Positions 1 through 5,448 of a stretch of DNA of 5,755 nt are shown here, one piece after another. Made by a program: the position numbers and the translations under genes. The stretch covers positions 1 to 5,755 of the forward strand of contig JBMNNX010000355.1 in the NCBI GenBank assembly GCA_050942745.1, read 5' to 3'. A model generated the notes under the pieces. That model was not told the DNA's origin, ran no database searches, and saw only the letters and a program-made list of their open reading frames with translations. This DNA is from UBA10939 sp050942745 (lineage in GTDB: Bacteria; Myxococcota; Myxococcia; Myxococcales; UBA5297). Every line of letters starts with the position of its first letter. The first letter of the stretch is position 1.

Positions 1-24
1 CCAACGTGTAGGGTCGAAATGTCC

Positions 25-36
25 GTGCCATGGCAC
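25..36. repeat. Perfect 12-bp palindrome
   Basis: GTGCCATGGCAC reads the same on both strands. It lies inside a wider inverted repeat, TGTCCG at 20-25 and CGGACA at 53-58. A palindrome of this size could be a protein-binding site or part of a mobile-element end. Nothing nearby decides between these. Confidence 0.5.
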
Positions 37-253
37 ACGCCAAGCTAACCATCGGACACTCGGCGTCCAGGCGCGTGCTGCGCTTTTTCCCGACACTCTC
101 CTAGGACCGGCTGTGGTCTCACGTGCGGTTGCGGGACCGGCGAGGCCTGGGCTGGCCGCGAGGGGCCCTCGAGTTCGGCCTCTCAAGCTCGACCTACGCT
201 CGGGCTGACCGGTCTTGGTTCAAGCGCCGATGGACCCGTTGGTAAGGAACGTA

Positions 254-280
254 GCTTCCGCCCGCATGAGCGGCGGAAGC
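254..280. repeat. Inverted repeat, 9-bp perfect stem with 9-nt loop
   Basis: GCTTCCGCC at 254-262 is the exact reverse complement of GGCGGAAGC at 272-280, with nine bases between. No run of T follows on either strand, so it is not a standard intrinsic terminator. It could be a transcript structure, the 3' end of an upstream transcription unit, or part of a dispersed repeat. Confidence 0.6.
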
Positions 281-404
281 GGGAGTCGAGGAGCTCTTCG
301 ATCCGAACCCGTTTTGCTCCGCGGGCTGGCGAGTGGACTTGGCAGGGGCAGCCGCCTCGTCAGGAGGGCCGCCGCAGGTGTCTCGCCCTCGCGGCGCGAA
401 CCCG

Positions 405-440
405 GCGCACCGCGGGCAAGGCGCTCGCCCTCCGGTGCGC
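405..440. repeat. Two-tier hairpin upstream of dksA
   Basis: GCGCACCG at 405-412 pairs perfectly with CGGTGCGC at 433-440. Inside it, GGGC at 414-417 pairs with GCCC at 427-430, leaving a nine-base loop. The structure is about 150 bases before the dksA start, so it is transcribed with dksA only if a promoter further upstream than the one proposed at 507-535 is used. No T run follows. The role is unknown. Confidence 0.5.
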
Positions 441-506
441 ATCGCGGCCCGCCCTGCCGCTGCTCCAACGCTTTGGGACGAGCCTCCCGGCCGCTCGCTG
501 GCGCCG

Positions 507-535
507 TCGAAACGCAAGAGGGCGTTTGGTAGGAT
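507..535 (+). promoter_or_regulatory. Candidate sigma-70-type promoter of dksA with an inverted repeat in its spacer
   Basis: A -35-like hexamer TCGAAA (507-512, four of six matches to TTGACA) is followed after exactly 17 bases by TAGGAT (530-535, four of six matches to TATAAT). The expected transcript start is near 542, giving a leader of about 48 bases before the ATG at 590. The spacer contains a perfect inverted repeat, AAACGC (510-515) and GCGTTT (522-527), placed like an operator. In so GC-rich a genome an AT-leaning match is notable, but the match remains moderate and the assignment is inference. Confidence 0.35.
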
Positions 536-577
536 TGTCGCAAACTCCGCACTGCCAACGGCCGGAGCAGCGCCGAT

Positions 578-585
578 TAAGGAGG
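578..585 (+). promoter_or_regulatory. Very strong ribosome binding site of dksA
   Basis: TAAGGAGG is fully complementary to the 3' end of bacterial 16S rRNA and ends four bases before the ATG at 590. It fixes the start of the dksA-like gene and predicts efficient translation. Of the four plus-strand genes, this one has by far the best site. Confidence 0.85.
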
Positions 586-589
586 AGCG

Positions 590-1012
590 ATGAACAAGAC
601 CAAGCTACGTCGATACCGCTCGCTGCTTAACGCGCAGCTCTCGGCCCTGCTGGCCAACAACGACGAGACCATCGACAGGCTCGAGGACGAGTCGCTCTCC
701 CACGCCGACCCGAACGACCGCGCCAGCGCCGAGTCCGAGCGCAACTTCGACCTGCGCCTGCGCGATCGCGACCGCAAGCTCATCGGCAAGATTCGCGAAG
801 CCCTCAAGCGCATCGAAGCGGGCACCTTCGGGGTCTGCGACGACTGCGGCCTCGACATCGACGAGCGGCGCCTAAGCGCGCGGCCGGTGACCACCCAGTG
901 CATCGAGTGCAAGGAGGACGAGGAGCGCCGCGAGCGGCGCGAGCGCCTGATCCTCGCCTCGGAGGCCGCGACGCCGGCACCTGCGGCGCGGACAGCGAGC
1001 AGGCGAAGGTGA
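590..1012 (+). CDS. dksA: DksA/TraR-family zinc-finger RNA polymerase regulator
   Basis: This 140-residue protein belongs to the DksA family, cytoplasmic factors that enter the secondary channel of RNA polymerase and, with ppGpp, reset transcription (for example of rRNA genes) during starvation. Residues 1-75 form the predicted coiled coil. D40, D43 and A45 make the DxxDxA motif at its tip, required for DksA activity in E. coli. The stretch from D40 onward (DPNDRASAESE) closely follows the E. coli protein. The zinc finger is complete: C83, C86, C104 and C107, in the usual G-x-C-x2-C-G and C-x2-C-K setting. The C-terminal tail (108-140) is charged and then Ala/Arg-rich. At 140 residues it is slightly shorter than E. 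coli DksA (151). The start is fixed by a perfect Shine-Dalgarno site. Deltaproteobacteria often carry several paralogues, so it may not be the sole DksA of the cell. Confidence 0.93.
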   Translation: MNKTKLRRYRSLLNAQLSALLANNDETIDRLEDESLSHADPNDRASAESERNFDLRLRDRDRKLIGKIREALKRIEAGTFGVCDDCGLDIDERRLSARPVTTQCIECKEDEERRERRERLILASEAATPAPAARTASRRR

Positions 1013-1228
1013 CTGGGGGGAGTTGTTAGTTCTTCGCTCGGAGTTGGGTTGCTCCTCGGTGTGCGAGGCGCTCCTTTCTGGCGCAGCGTGGTGAGCTTCC
1101 CGCCCAGCTTGTCGATTTTGGCGCCCGACTGCGCGTCGTTCGGCAGGTAGCCGCGCACCGGCCGCAGGGCCTGCCTGTCCGGCCGAGGCTTTCGGAATGG
1201 CTTTCGCGCGCGGGGTCGCGCGCCTACC
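1013..1228. other. Intergenic region between dksA and the M50 protease gene
   Basis: The first 70 bases are noticeably less GC-rich than the flanking genes. A weak hairpin, CCTCG (1054-1058) with CGAGG (1064-1068) and a five-base loop, is followed by the pyrimidine stretch CTCCTTTCT (1071-1079); this could be a poor terminator for dksA. The right end carries a GC-only hairpin immediately before the next start codon, listed separately. I see no convincing promoter for the protease gene. Confidence 0.4.
1206..1223 (+). promoter_or_regulatory. GC-only hairpin just before the M50 protease start
   Basis: GCGCGCG (1206-1212) pairs perfectly with CGCGCGC (1217-1223) around the loop GGGT. The stem ends five bases before the ATG at 1229, where a Shine-Dalgarno site would normally lie, and no such site is visible. 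The hairpin could restrain initiation. CG-alternating sequence is also common by chance in DNA of this composition. Confidence 0.35.
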
Positions 1229-2602
1229 ATGCGCCGGATGGAACGACGCGGCTTCGACATCCAGTTTCGCCTCGGCCCGGTTGCGATCGCCATCGAGCCG
1301 AGCTTCTGGCTCGCGGCGCTGCTGCTGGGCCTGATGGCGACCCCGGGGAACAAGGAGATCGACGCGGGCCCGGGCCTGGCGGTGATGATGGGCGTCGTCC
1401 TCGTCTCCATCCTCGTCCACGAGCTCGGCCACGCGCTCATGTCCCACTGGCTCGGCACGCGGGCGAGCATCCGGCTCTATGCCTTCGGAGGCTACACGCT
1501 GCCCGAGCGCCAGCTCGCCCGCAGCGCGGACATCCTTTTCTCGCTCGCCGGCCCGTTCGCCGGTTTCGTGCTCGGCGCCGCAGTGCTCGCCCTCCAGCTC
1601 ATCTCCCGGCCGCAGGCGCCTTTGCTCGCCTTCGGGCTCCAGCGGCTCGTGTGGATCAACTTCGGCTGGGGAGCCATCAACCTCGTCCCGGTCCTGCCCC
1701 TCGACGGCGGGCGAGCGCTGCTCGGCATCCTCGGGCCCGGTCGCCTGCCGCTCGCGCTGCTCGTGGGCGCCATCGTCGCCTTCGCGGCGGGCTTCATCGC
1801 CGGCGCGCTCGGCCTCTTCTTCGTCGCCGCGCTGTTCGTGCTGCTCGCCATGCGCAACCTCCAGGCGCGCTCGAGTGCCCGCGAGGCCGCCGAGAGCGAG
1901 GCCGAGATCGCCGCCACGCTCCATCGCGGCTGGCGCGCCCTCGCCGCCGGGAACGAACAGGAGGCCGAGCGCGTCGGCAGCCTCGTCCTCGAGCAGGCGG
2001 CCGCCCCCGAGCACCGCAACCGCGCCCGCGACCTGCTCGCCTGGAGCGCGCTCGCCGCGAGCAATCCGCGCGAGGCTCTGCGCCACATCGAGCGCAGCGA
2101 GCCGCCCGAGGCCGGCCGGGCGCTCACCTGGGCGCTGGTGCTCGAGGCGCACCAGGACAGCGCCGCGGCGCTCCCCTACGCCCTCGAAGCGGTCGAGCGC
2201 GAGCCCTCGGAGACGAGCGCCCGGACCGCCCTCCGGCTGCTGCTGGCCGAGAAGCGCTTTGCTGACGCCCGGCAGCTCGCTGGCGAGTTCGCCTGGCCTC
2301 GACCCGAGGGGCGCGATCTCGCCGTCGCCGAGGTGGACTACGCCGAGGGACGTTTCGCGGAGGCCGCCGCGGGCTTCGAGGGCGCCTTCAGCGCCTCGGG
2401 CGACGCCGAGCACGCCTACCGGGCCGCCCAGGCTCACGCCCGCGCTGGCTCGGCCGAGCGGGCGCTCGGCTGGCTCGAGCGCGCGCTCGAGGCCGGGCTC
2501 GACGACGCCTCGCGCCTGCGCTCAGACCCCGAGCTCACCCTCGTTCGTTCCGATCCACGACTGCTCGCGCTCCTCGAGCGCCGCCCGAAAGCCTCCGGCT
2601 GA
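1229..2602 (+). CDS. Site-2-type (M50) intramembrane metalloprotease with C-terminal helical repeats
   Basis: This 457-residue membrane protein is a predicted zinc protease of the M50/site-2 protease family, which cut substrates within or next to the membrane. The active-site helix carries HELGH at 64-68, with H64 and H68 as zinc ligands and E65 as catalytic base. The second family motif NLVPVLPLDGGR at 151-162 supplies D159, the third ligand. Hydrophobic segments lie at about 25-37, 47-72, 101-123, 134-156 and 172-207. There is no PDZ or CBS domain. Instead, residues 215-455 form a soluble, Ala-, Glu- and Arg-rich helical region with TPR-like repeats, for example around 360-425, probably for protein interaction. 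Nothing shows the substrate; regulated proteolysis of an anti-sigma factor or membrane regulator is a family-based guess. There is no Shine-Dalgarno site. ATG 1229 gives the longest form, and ATG 1238, three codons on, is an equally good start. Confidence 0.88.
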   Translation: MRRMERRGFDIQFRLGPVAIAIEPSFWLAALLLGLMATPGNKEIDAGPGLAVMMGVVLVSILVHELGHALMSHWLGTRASIRLYAFGGYTLPERQLARSADILFSLAGPFAGFVLGAAVLALQLISRPQAPLLAFGLQRLVWINFGWGAINLVPVLPLDGGRALLGILGPGRLPLALLVGAIVAFAAGFIAGALGLFFVAALFVLLAMRNLQARSSAREAAESEAEIAATLHRGWRALAAGNEQEAERVGSLVLEQAAAPEHRNRARDLLAWSALAASNPREALRHIERSEPPEAGRALTWALVLEAHQDSAAALPYALEAVEREPSETSARTALRLLLAEKRFADARQLAGEFAWPRPEGRDLAVAEVDYAEGRFAEAAAGFEGAFSASGDAEHAYRAAQAHARAGSAERALGWLERALEAGLDDASRLRSDPELTLVRSDPRLLALLERRPKASG

Positions 2603-2730
2603 GCCGCGCGCCCGGAAAACGCCCCGAGCGTCCGGCCCGCGTCGGCGAATTCGGCCGAATCGGCTCTCGGATACTGGACTCGAAGGCGCTCGATGACCGA
2701 TAAGTGTCAGACCTCGGAGGTCGTTGAACG
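2603..2730. promoter_or_regulatory. Intergenic region with a perfect 12-bp palindrome, upstream of the PEGA gene
   Basis: ATTCGGCCGAAT at 2649-2660 is a perfect palindrome in the gap before the PEGA gene. GATACT at 2670-2675 resembles a -10 hexamer (four of six matches), but I find no matching -35. A palindrome beside a possible promoter is a typical operator layout, though direct support is lacking. A second small dyad, ACCTC and GAGGT (2711-2721), overlaps the ribosome binding site. Confidence 0.35.
2716..2720 (+). promoter_or_regulatory. Ribosome binding site of the PEGA gene
   Basis: GGAGG ends ten bases before the ATG at 2731, which supports that start. Another ATG at 2724 lies in a different frame and only three bases from this site, so it is not a likely start. 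Confidence 0.65.
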
Positions 2731-3960
2731 ATGCGATTTGCACCCTCGTCCATCCTCGCGCTCCTCGTCGGGCTCATCCTCGCTTCTCCGGCCGCGGCGG
2801 CCACCAAGATCGCCGTCGTGCCCTTCGCGCCCCTGACCGGCGACGTCCCCGTGCGCGCCGGCGGCAAGGCCGCGATGCTGCTCGCCGGCGAGCTGAAGAA
2901 CGTCGGCGAGGTGGCGCCGCTCGAGCTGGCGATCGAGACCGACGCGAAGGCGGCCAAGGCGCTGCAGGAAGCGCGCGACGCGGTCACCGCCGCCCAGAAG
3001 CTCGAGGCGCGCCGCAAGTTCGGGGCCGCCGCGGCGGCCTATCGGCAGGCGCTGGAGCGCTACGAGGAGGCCGCGCCGCTCGTCGCCGACGTCAACGAGG
3101 TCTCCGACGCCCACGTCGCGCTCGCCGTCGTGCACTACCTGACCGGCGACGACGAGGTCGGTGAGCGAGAGCTCGCGAACGCCATCGCGCTCACCCCCAA
3201 GCGCACTTTCCCCGGCGAGGAGACGAGCAAGCTGTTCGCGGCCACGGTCGCGCGTGTGAGGGAGAAGCTGCTCGCCGCCCCGACCGCGACTCTGCAGATC
3301 GAGTCGATCCCCGCCGGCGCGCAGGTCCTTATCGACGGGCGCGAGATGGGCCGGACGCCTCTGACCCTGAGAGCCATCCCGCCGGGCAAGCACCTGTGGC
3401 GCGTGCTGCTGCCGACCAGCGAGCCCGTGGGCGGCCTCGTCCAGCTCTCGCCGAGCGAGCACGTGACGGCCAAGGCCGAGCTGCACGGCAGCTCGCCGGT
3501 GACCAAGCTGAACGCGCTCCTCGCGACCAACAGCCTCTCCCCCGCGGTCGCCGAGGCCGCCAAGGAAGCCGCCGCGACGGTCGAGGCCGACCTCGTCGCG
3601 TTCGGCGCGCTGCTCGGGCGCGGCGACGACCTCGTGCTCGAGTCGTTCCTTTACTCGCCGTCGCAGAACATCATCACCCGCCTGCCTCAGAAGAGCTTTG
3701 ACTCCGAGCTCATCTCGGCCGGCATGGAGCTCTACAACGTCGCCGGCGACATCGGCGGCCGCACCCAGAACCTGGGGACCCCCGAGGCCCTCCCCTGCAA
3801 GGTCTCGCTCGAGGCCCCGCCGCTTCAGGCTGCCGACCGGACTGAAATGGCCTTCAAGCTCCCCGGCGACGAGGTGCAGGAGACCGACGAGCCGAAGAAG
3901 TCCCGACGGCCGGTCGATCCGCACAAGACCATCCGCGTGCTGAGGCCCCGCGACAAGTAG
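2731..3960 (+). CDS. Exported PEGA-domain protein of unknown function
   Basis: This 409-residue protein has a signal peptide: M-R-F, a hydrophobic core at about 7-20 and an Ala-rich cleavage site near 22-24. There is no lipobox cysteine, so it should be released to the periplasm or beyond. The mature N-terminus KIAVVPF (26-32) resembles the first beta strand of TolB/CsgG/FlgT-like envelope proteins. Residues 78-155 are helical and TPR-like (AYRQALERYEEA at 103-114). A PEGA domain spans about 186-235, with PAGAQVLIDG at 194-203 and GRTPLTL at 207-213; PEGA domains are small beta modules common in surface or envelope proteins, often next to other interaction domains. The remainder (251-409) is not recognised and ends in a charged, Lys/Arg-rich tail. 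The only cysteine is C356. The protease gene lies upstream, but a functional tie is not shown. Confidence 0.82.
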   Translation: MRFAPSSILALLVGLILASPAAAATKIAVVPFAPLTGDVPVRAGGKAAMLLAGELKNVGEVAPLELAIETDAKAAKALQEARDAVTAAQKLEARRKFGAAAAAYRQALERYEEAAPLVADVNEVSDAHVALAVVHYLTGDDEVGERELANAIALTPKRTFPGEETSKLFAATVARVREKLLAAPTATLQIESIPAGAQVLIDGREMGRTPLTLRAIPPGKHLWRVLLPTSEPVGGLVQLSPSEHVTAKAELHGSSPVTKLNALLATNSLSPAVAEAAKEAAATVEADLVAFGALLGRGDDLVLESFLYSPSQNIITRLPQKSFDSELISAGMELYNVAGDIGGRTQNLGTPEALPCKVSLEAPPLQAADRTEMAFKLPGDEVQETDEPKKSRRPVDPHKTIRVLRPRDK

Positions 3961-4073
3961 CCTGCCGCGCGCGGATGGGCCGCCGTCAGCGGCTTTGCAG
4001 CTCGAGAGAGCCTCGGCCCGGCGCCACAGCCTGGAAGCGCTCGGCTCCGCGCGCGGCGTCTTCAAGTTCGACC
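3961..4073. other. Gap between the PEGA gene and gluQ with a repeated 10-bp palindrome
   Basis: CCGCGCGCGG, a perfect palindrome, occurs twice: at 3965-3974, five bases after the PEGA stop codon, and at 4047-4056, shortly before the preferred gluQ start. The copies are 82 bases apart and could each form a dyad or pair with one another. From 3975 this gap is also an open frame continuous with gluQ, and could encode an N-terminal extension of 33 residues. Confidence 0.4.
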
Positions 4074-5045
4074 GTGGCCACCTCCACCACGACCCACATC
4101 CGCGGCCGCTACGCGCCCAGCCCGACCGGCGACCTGCACATCGGCAACGCTCGGACCGCGTTGCTCGCCTGGCTGCACGTGCGGTCGCTCGGCGGCACCT
4201 TCGTCATGCGCATCGAGGATCTCGACCGGCCGCGCTGCGTGGCGGGGGGGAGCGCCGGCATCCTCGAGGACCTGCGCTGGCTCGGCCTCGACTGGGACGA
4301 AGGCCCGGACGTCGGCGGCGCTCGCGGACCGTACCTTCAGAGCGAGCGGACGGCGATCTACGACGAGGCTCTCGAAAAGCTGGCGGCTGCCGGCCTCACC
4401 TTCGACTGCTACTGCAGCCGCGCCGACTTCGCCGCGGCCGCCTCCGCCCCTCACGGCCCGGCGGACGACGGTCCGCGCTATCCGGGCACCTGCCGGCACC
4501 TGACGGACGAGGCCGCGGCCGCCAAGCGAGCGGCTGGGCGCAAGCCGTCGAAGCGCCTCCGCGTCGAGCCGGGGGCCTGCTCCTTCGAGGACGGCGTCGC
4601 CGGGCGGGTCGCCGTCGACCTCTCGCAGTCGGTCGGCGACTTCGTCGTGCGCCGCGCCGACGGCATCCACGCCTACCAGCTCGCCGCCGCCGTCGATGAC
4701 GGGCTGATGGGCATCACGCACGTGCTGCGCGGAGACGACCTGCTCACCTCGACGCCCCGGCAGCTTCACATCATCGAGGCGCTGGGGCTTCGCGCGCCGC
4801 GCTACGCGCACGTGCCGCTGCTGTTCGGGCCCGACGGCAAGCGGCTCTCCAAGCGAAACGGCGACACGACCGTGCGCTGGTTTCGCGAGCAGGGCGTGCG
4901 GCCCGAGCGGCTCGTCGCCGAGCTCGCCCGAAGCTGCGGACTGACGACCGAGCGCGAGATCGACGCTCGGAGCCTCGTCGCAAGCTTCGACCTCGCGCAC
5001 ATCGCCCGCGAGGCGCGCCCCTTCGATCCCGACGCGCTGCTGTAG
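4074..5045 (+). CDS. gluQ: Glutamyl-Q tRNA(Asp) synthetase (GluQ-RS)
   Basis: This is a GluRS-like enzyme that activates glutamate and attaches it to queuosine at position 34 of tRNA(Asp), in the cytoplasm. Numbering is from GTG 4074 (323 residues). The class I fold begins with RGRYAPSPTGDLHIGN at 10-25, where HIGN is the HIGH-type ATP motif. The second signature KRLSK is at 256-260. The zinc site typical of GluQ-RS is intact: C112, C114, Y136 and C140. The protein ends without the anticodon-binding domain of true GluRS (usually about 470 residues or more), which identifies GluQ-RS rather than gltX. The start is uncertain: ATG 3975 in the same frame would add 33 low-complexity residues not typical of the family, and neither start has a Shine-Dalgarno site. 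I prefer GTG 4074 because the conserved core begins just after it. A run of seven G lies in frame at 4244-4250. Confidence 0.88.
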   Translation: MATSTTTHIRGRYAPSPTGDLHIGNARTALLAWLHVRSLGGTFVMRIEDLDRPRCVAGGSAGILEDLRWLGLDWDEGPDVGGARGPYLQSERTAIYDEALEKLAAAGLTFDCYCSRADFAAAASAPHGPADDGPRYPGTCRHLTDEAAAAKRAAGRKPSKRLRVEPGACSFEDGVAGRVAVDLSQSVGDFVVRRADGIHAYQLAAAVDDGLMGITHVLRGDDLLTSTPRQLHIIEALGLRAPRYAHVPLLFGPDGKRLSKRNGDTTVRWFREQGVRPERLVAELARSCGLTTEREIDARSLVASFDLAHIAREARPFDPDALL

Positions 5046-5064
5046 GCGGGCGCGACATCCCGCC
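5045..5064 (+). terminator. Weak hairpin overlapping the gluQ stop codon
   Basis: GGCGGG (5045-5050) pairs with CCCGCC (5059-5064) around an eight-base loop. The first G is the last base of the gluQ stop codon. No T run follows, so at best it is a weak or factor-assisted end of the transcript. It may instead be the eroded first member of the repeat array that follows. Confidence 0.3.
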
Positions 5065-5345
5065 CGGGCCTGGATCTCACGCCAAGGCGAGGCCGCGGCG
5101 CATGGTGGAAGGCTCGAGGCCTCGCCGGACCGTGAGCGAGGGCGAAGCCGCGGCGCGCGAGAGCTGGGAGGCCCGGCATCTCGCCGGGCCGCGCGCAGGG
5201 CTGACGCCGCGGCACGACGCAGCGGAAGGCCCGGGGGTCTCGCCGTGCCCCGCGCGAAAGCGAGGCCGCAACACGCGAGCTGGGAGGCCCCGGCGTCTCT
5301 CCGGGCAACGAGCGAAGGCGATGCAGCAGCGCGCGTGATGAGAAG
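5065..5345. repeat. Array of imperfect ~58-bp repeats with embedded hairpins
   Basis: The core GCCGCGG or a variant recurs at 5092, 5147, 5206, 5265 (GCCGCAA) and 5323 (GCAGCAG), giving spacings of 55, 59, 59 and 58 bases. Each unit continues into an AGGCCCGG-like arm, a TCTC-containing loop and a CCGGGC-like arm. The second unit has the best hairpin: GGCCCGGC (5170-5177) with GCCGGGCC (5183-5190) around a five-base loop. A 14-bp string, GAGCTGGGAGGCCC, is identical at 5161-5174 and 5277-5290, two periods apart; GCGAGGCCGC is identical at 5087-5096 and 5260-5269. A half unit precedes the array (from about 5065), and the last unit (from about 5318) is badly eroded. Unit lengths are mostly not multiples of three and no frame is conserved, so the array is non-coding. 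Its place between convergent genes resembles REP/BIME elements. Confidence 0.75.
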
Positions 5346-5448
5346 CCTTCCCAGCACGCGCCTTCGCGGCCGGGAGCCGTCGGACGCCGCCAAACCGTGG
5401 CCCGCCAGAATCCGCCGCAGGCCGTGAGCGCAGCGCGGGGCCTCGCGC
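5346..5448. other. Non-coding remainder between the repeat array and the minus-strand gene
   Basis: No gene is visible. CCGTGAGCG at 5422-5430 repeats the same nine bases found in the first array unit (5130-5138), so this may be an eroded continuation. A small hairpin, GCGCG (5433-5437) with CGCGC (5444-5448), lies directly after the stop codon of the minus-strand gene and could help end its transcript, but it lacks a T run. Confidence 0.35.

Larger units (their letters stand above)
1..589. other. Non-coding region upstream of dksA, rich in inverted repeats
   Basis: I can support no gene in this stretch. The open frames on both strands are short, rich in Arg, Ala and Pro, and resemble no family I know. 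One frame is open from the left edge (position 2) to a TGA at 206-208; it could be the tail of an upstream gene, but its translation is not recognisable. The stretch holds several inverted repeats, at 25-36, 254-280 and 405-440, described separately. The last 90 bases contain a plausible promoter and a very strong ribosome binding site for the dksA-like gene. The first 100 bases are somewhat less GC-rich than the rest, which may mark different ancestry. Confidence 0.6.

Noticed and set aside
104..131. Stem-loop resembling group II intron domain V
   Set aside because: ACCGGCTGTG and CACGTGCGGT pair with an internal mismatch, but the catalytic AGC triad and GNRA-type loop are absent and no intron-encoded reverse transcriptase is present.
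205..240. GGTTCAAG resembling a tRNA T-loop
   Set aside because: The flanking bases do not form a T-stem, and no D-arm, anticodon arm or acceptor stem can be drawn around it.
194..593. Overlapping frames of about 86-112 codons on both strands before dksA
   Set aside because: None has a good ribosome binding site or a recognisable sequence. They overlap each other and span strong hairpins, so they look like chance frames in GC-rich DNA.
872..2437. Long minus-strand open frame of 521 codons
   Set aside because: It lies antisense to the M50 protease and the end of dksA, both of which carry clear family motifs. Its translation is rich in Gly, Arg, Glu and Ala without a motif, as expected when high-GC genes are read backwards.
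1479..2696. Plus-strand frame of 405 codons inside the protease gene
   Set aside because: It is an out-of-frame reading dominated by Ser, Arg, Pro and Ala, whereas the overlapping protease frame has intact catalytic motifs.
2707..4065. Long minus-strand open frame of 452 codons
   Set aside because: It is antisense to the PEGA gene, whose signal peptide, PEGA motif and ribosome binding site are clear. The antisense translation has no recognisable domain.
4074..5045. Full-length glutamyl-tRNA synthetase (gltX)
   Set aside because: The protein ends after the catalytic domain and lacks the anticodon-binding region, which fits GluQ-RS.
5084..5345. CRISPR array
   Set aside because: The repeats are imperfect over their full length with no unique spacers between conserved short repeats, and no cas gene is present.
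4062..5393. Long minus-strand open frame of 443 codons
   Set aside because: It is antisense to gluQ and runs into the repeat array. The apparent internal repeats of its translation come from the DNA repeats, whose spacing is not a multiple of three.
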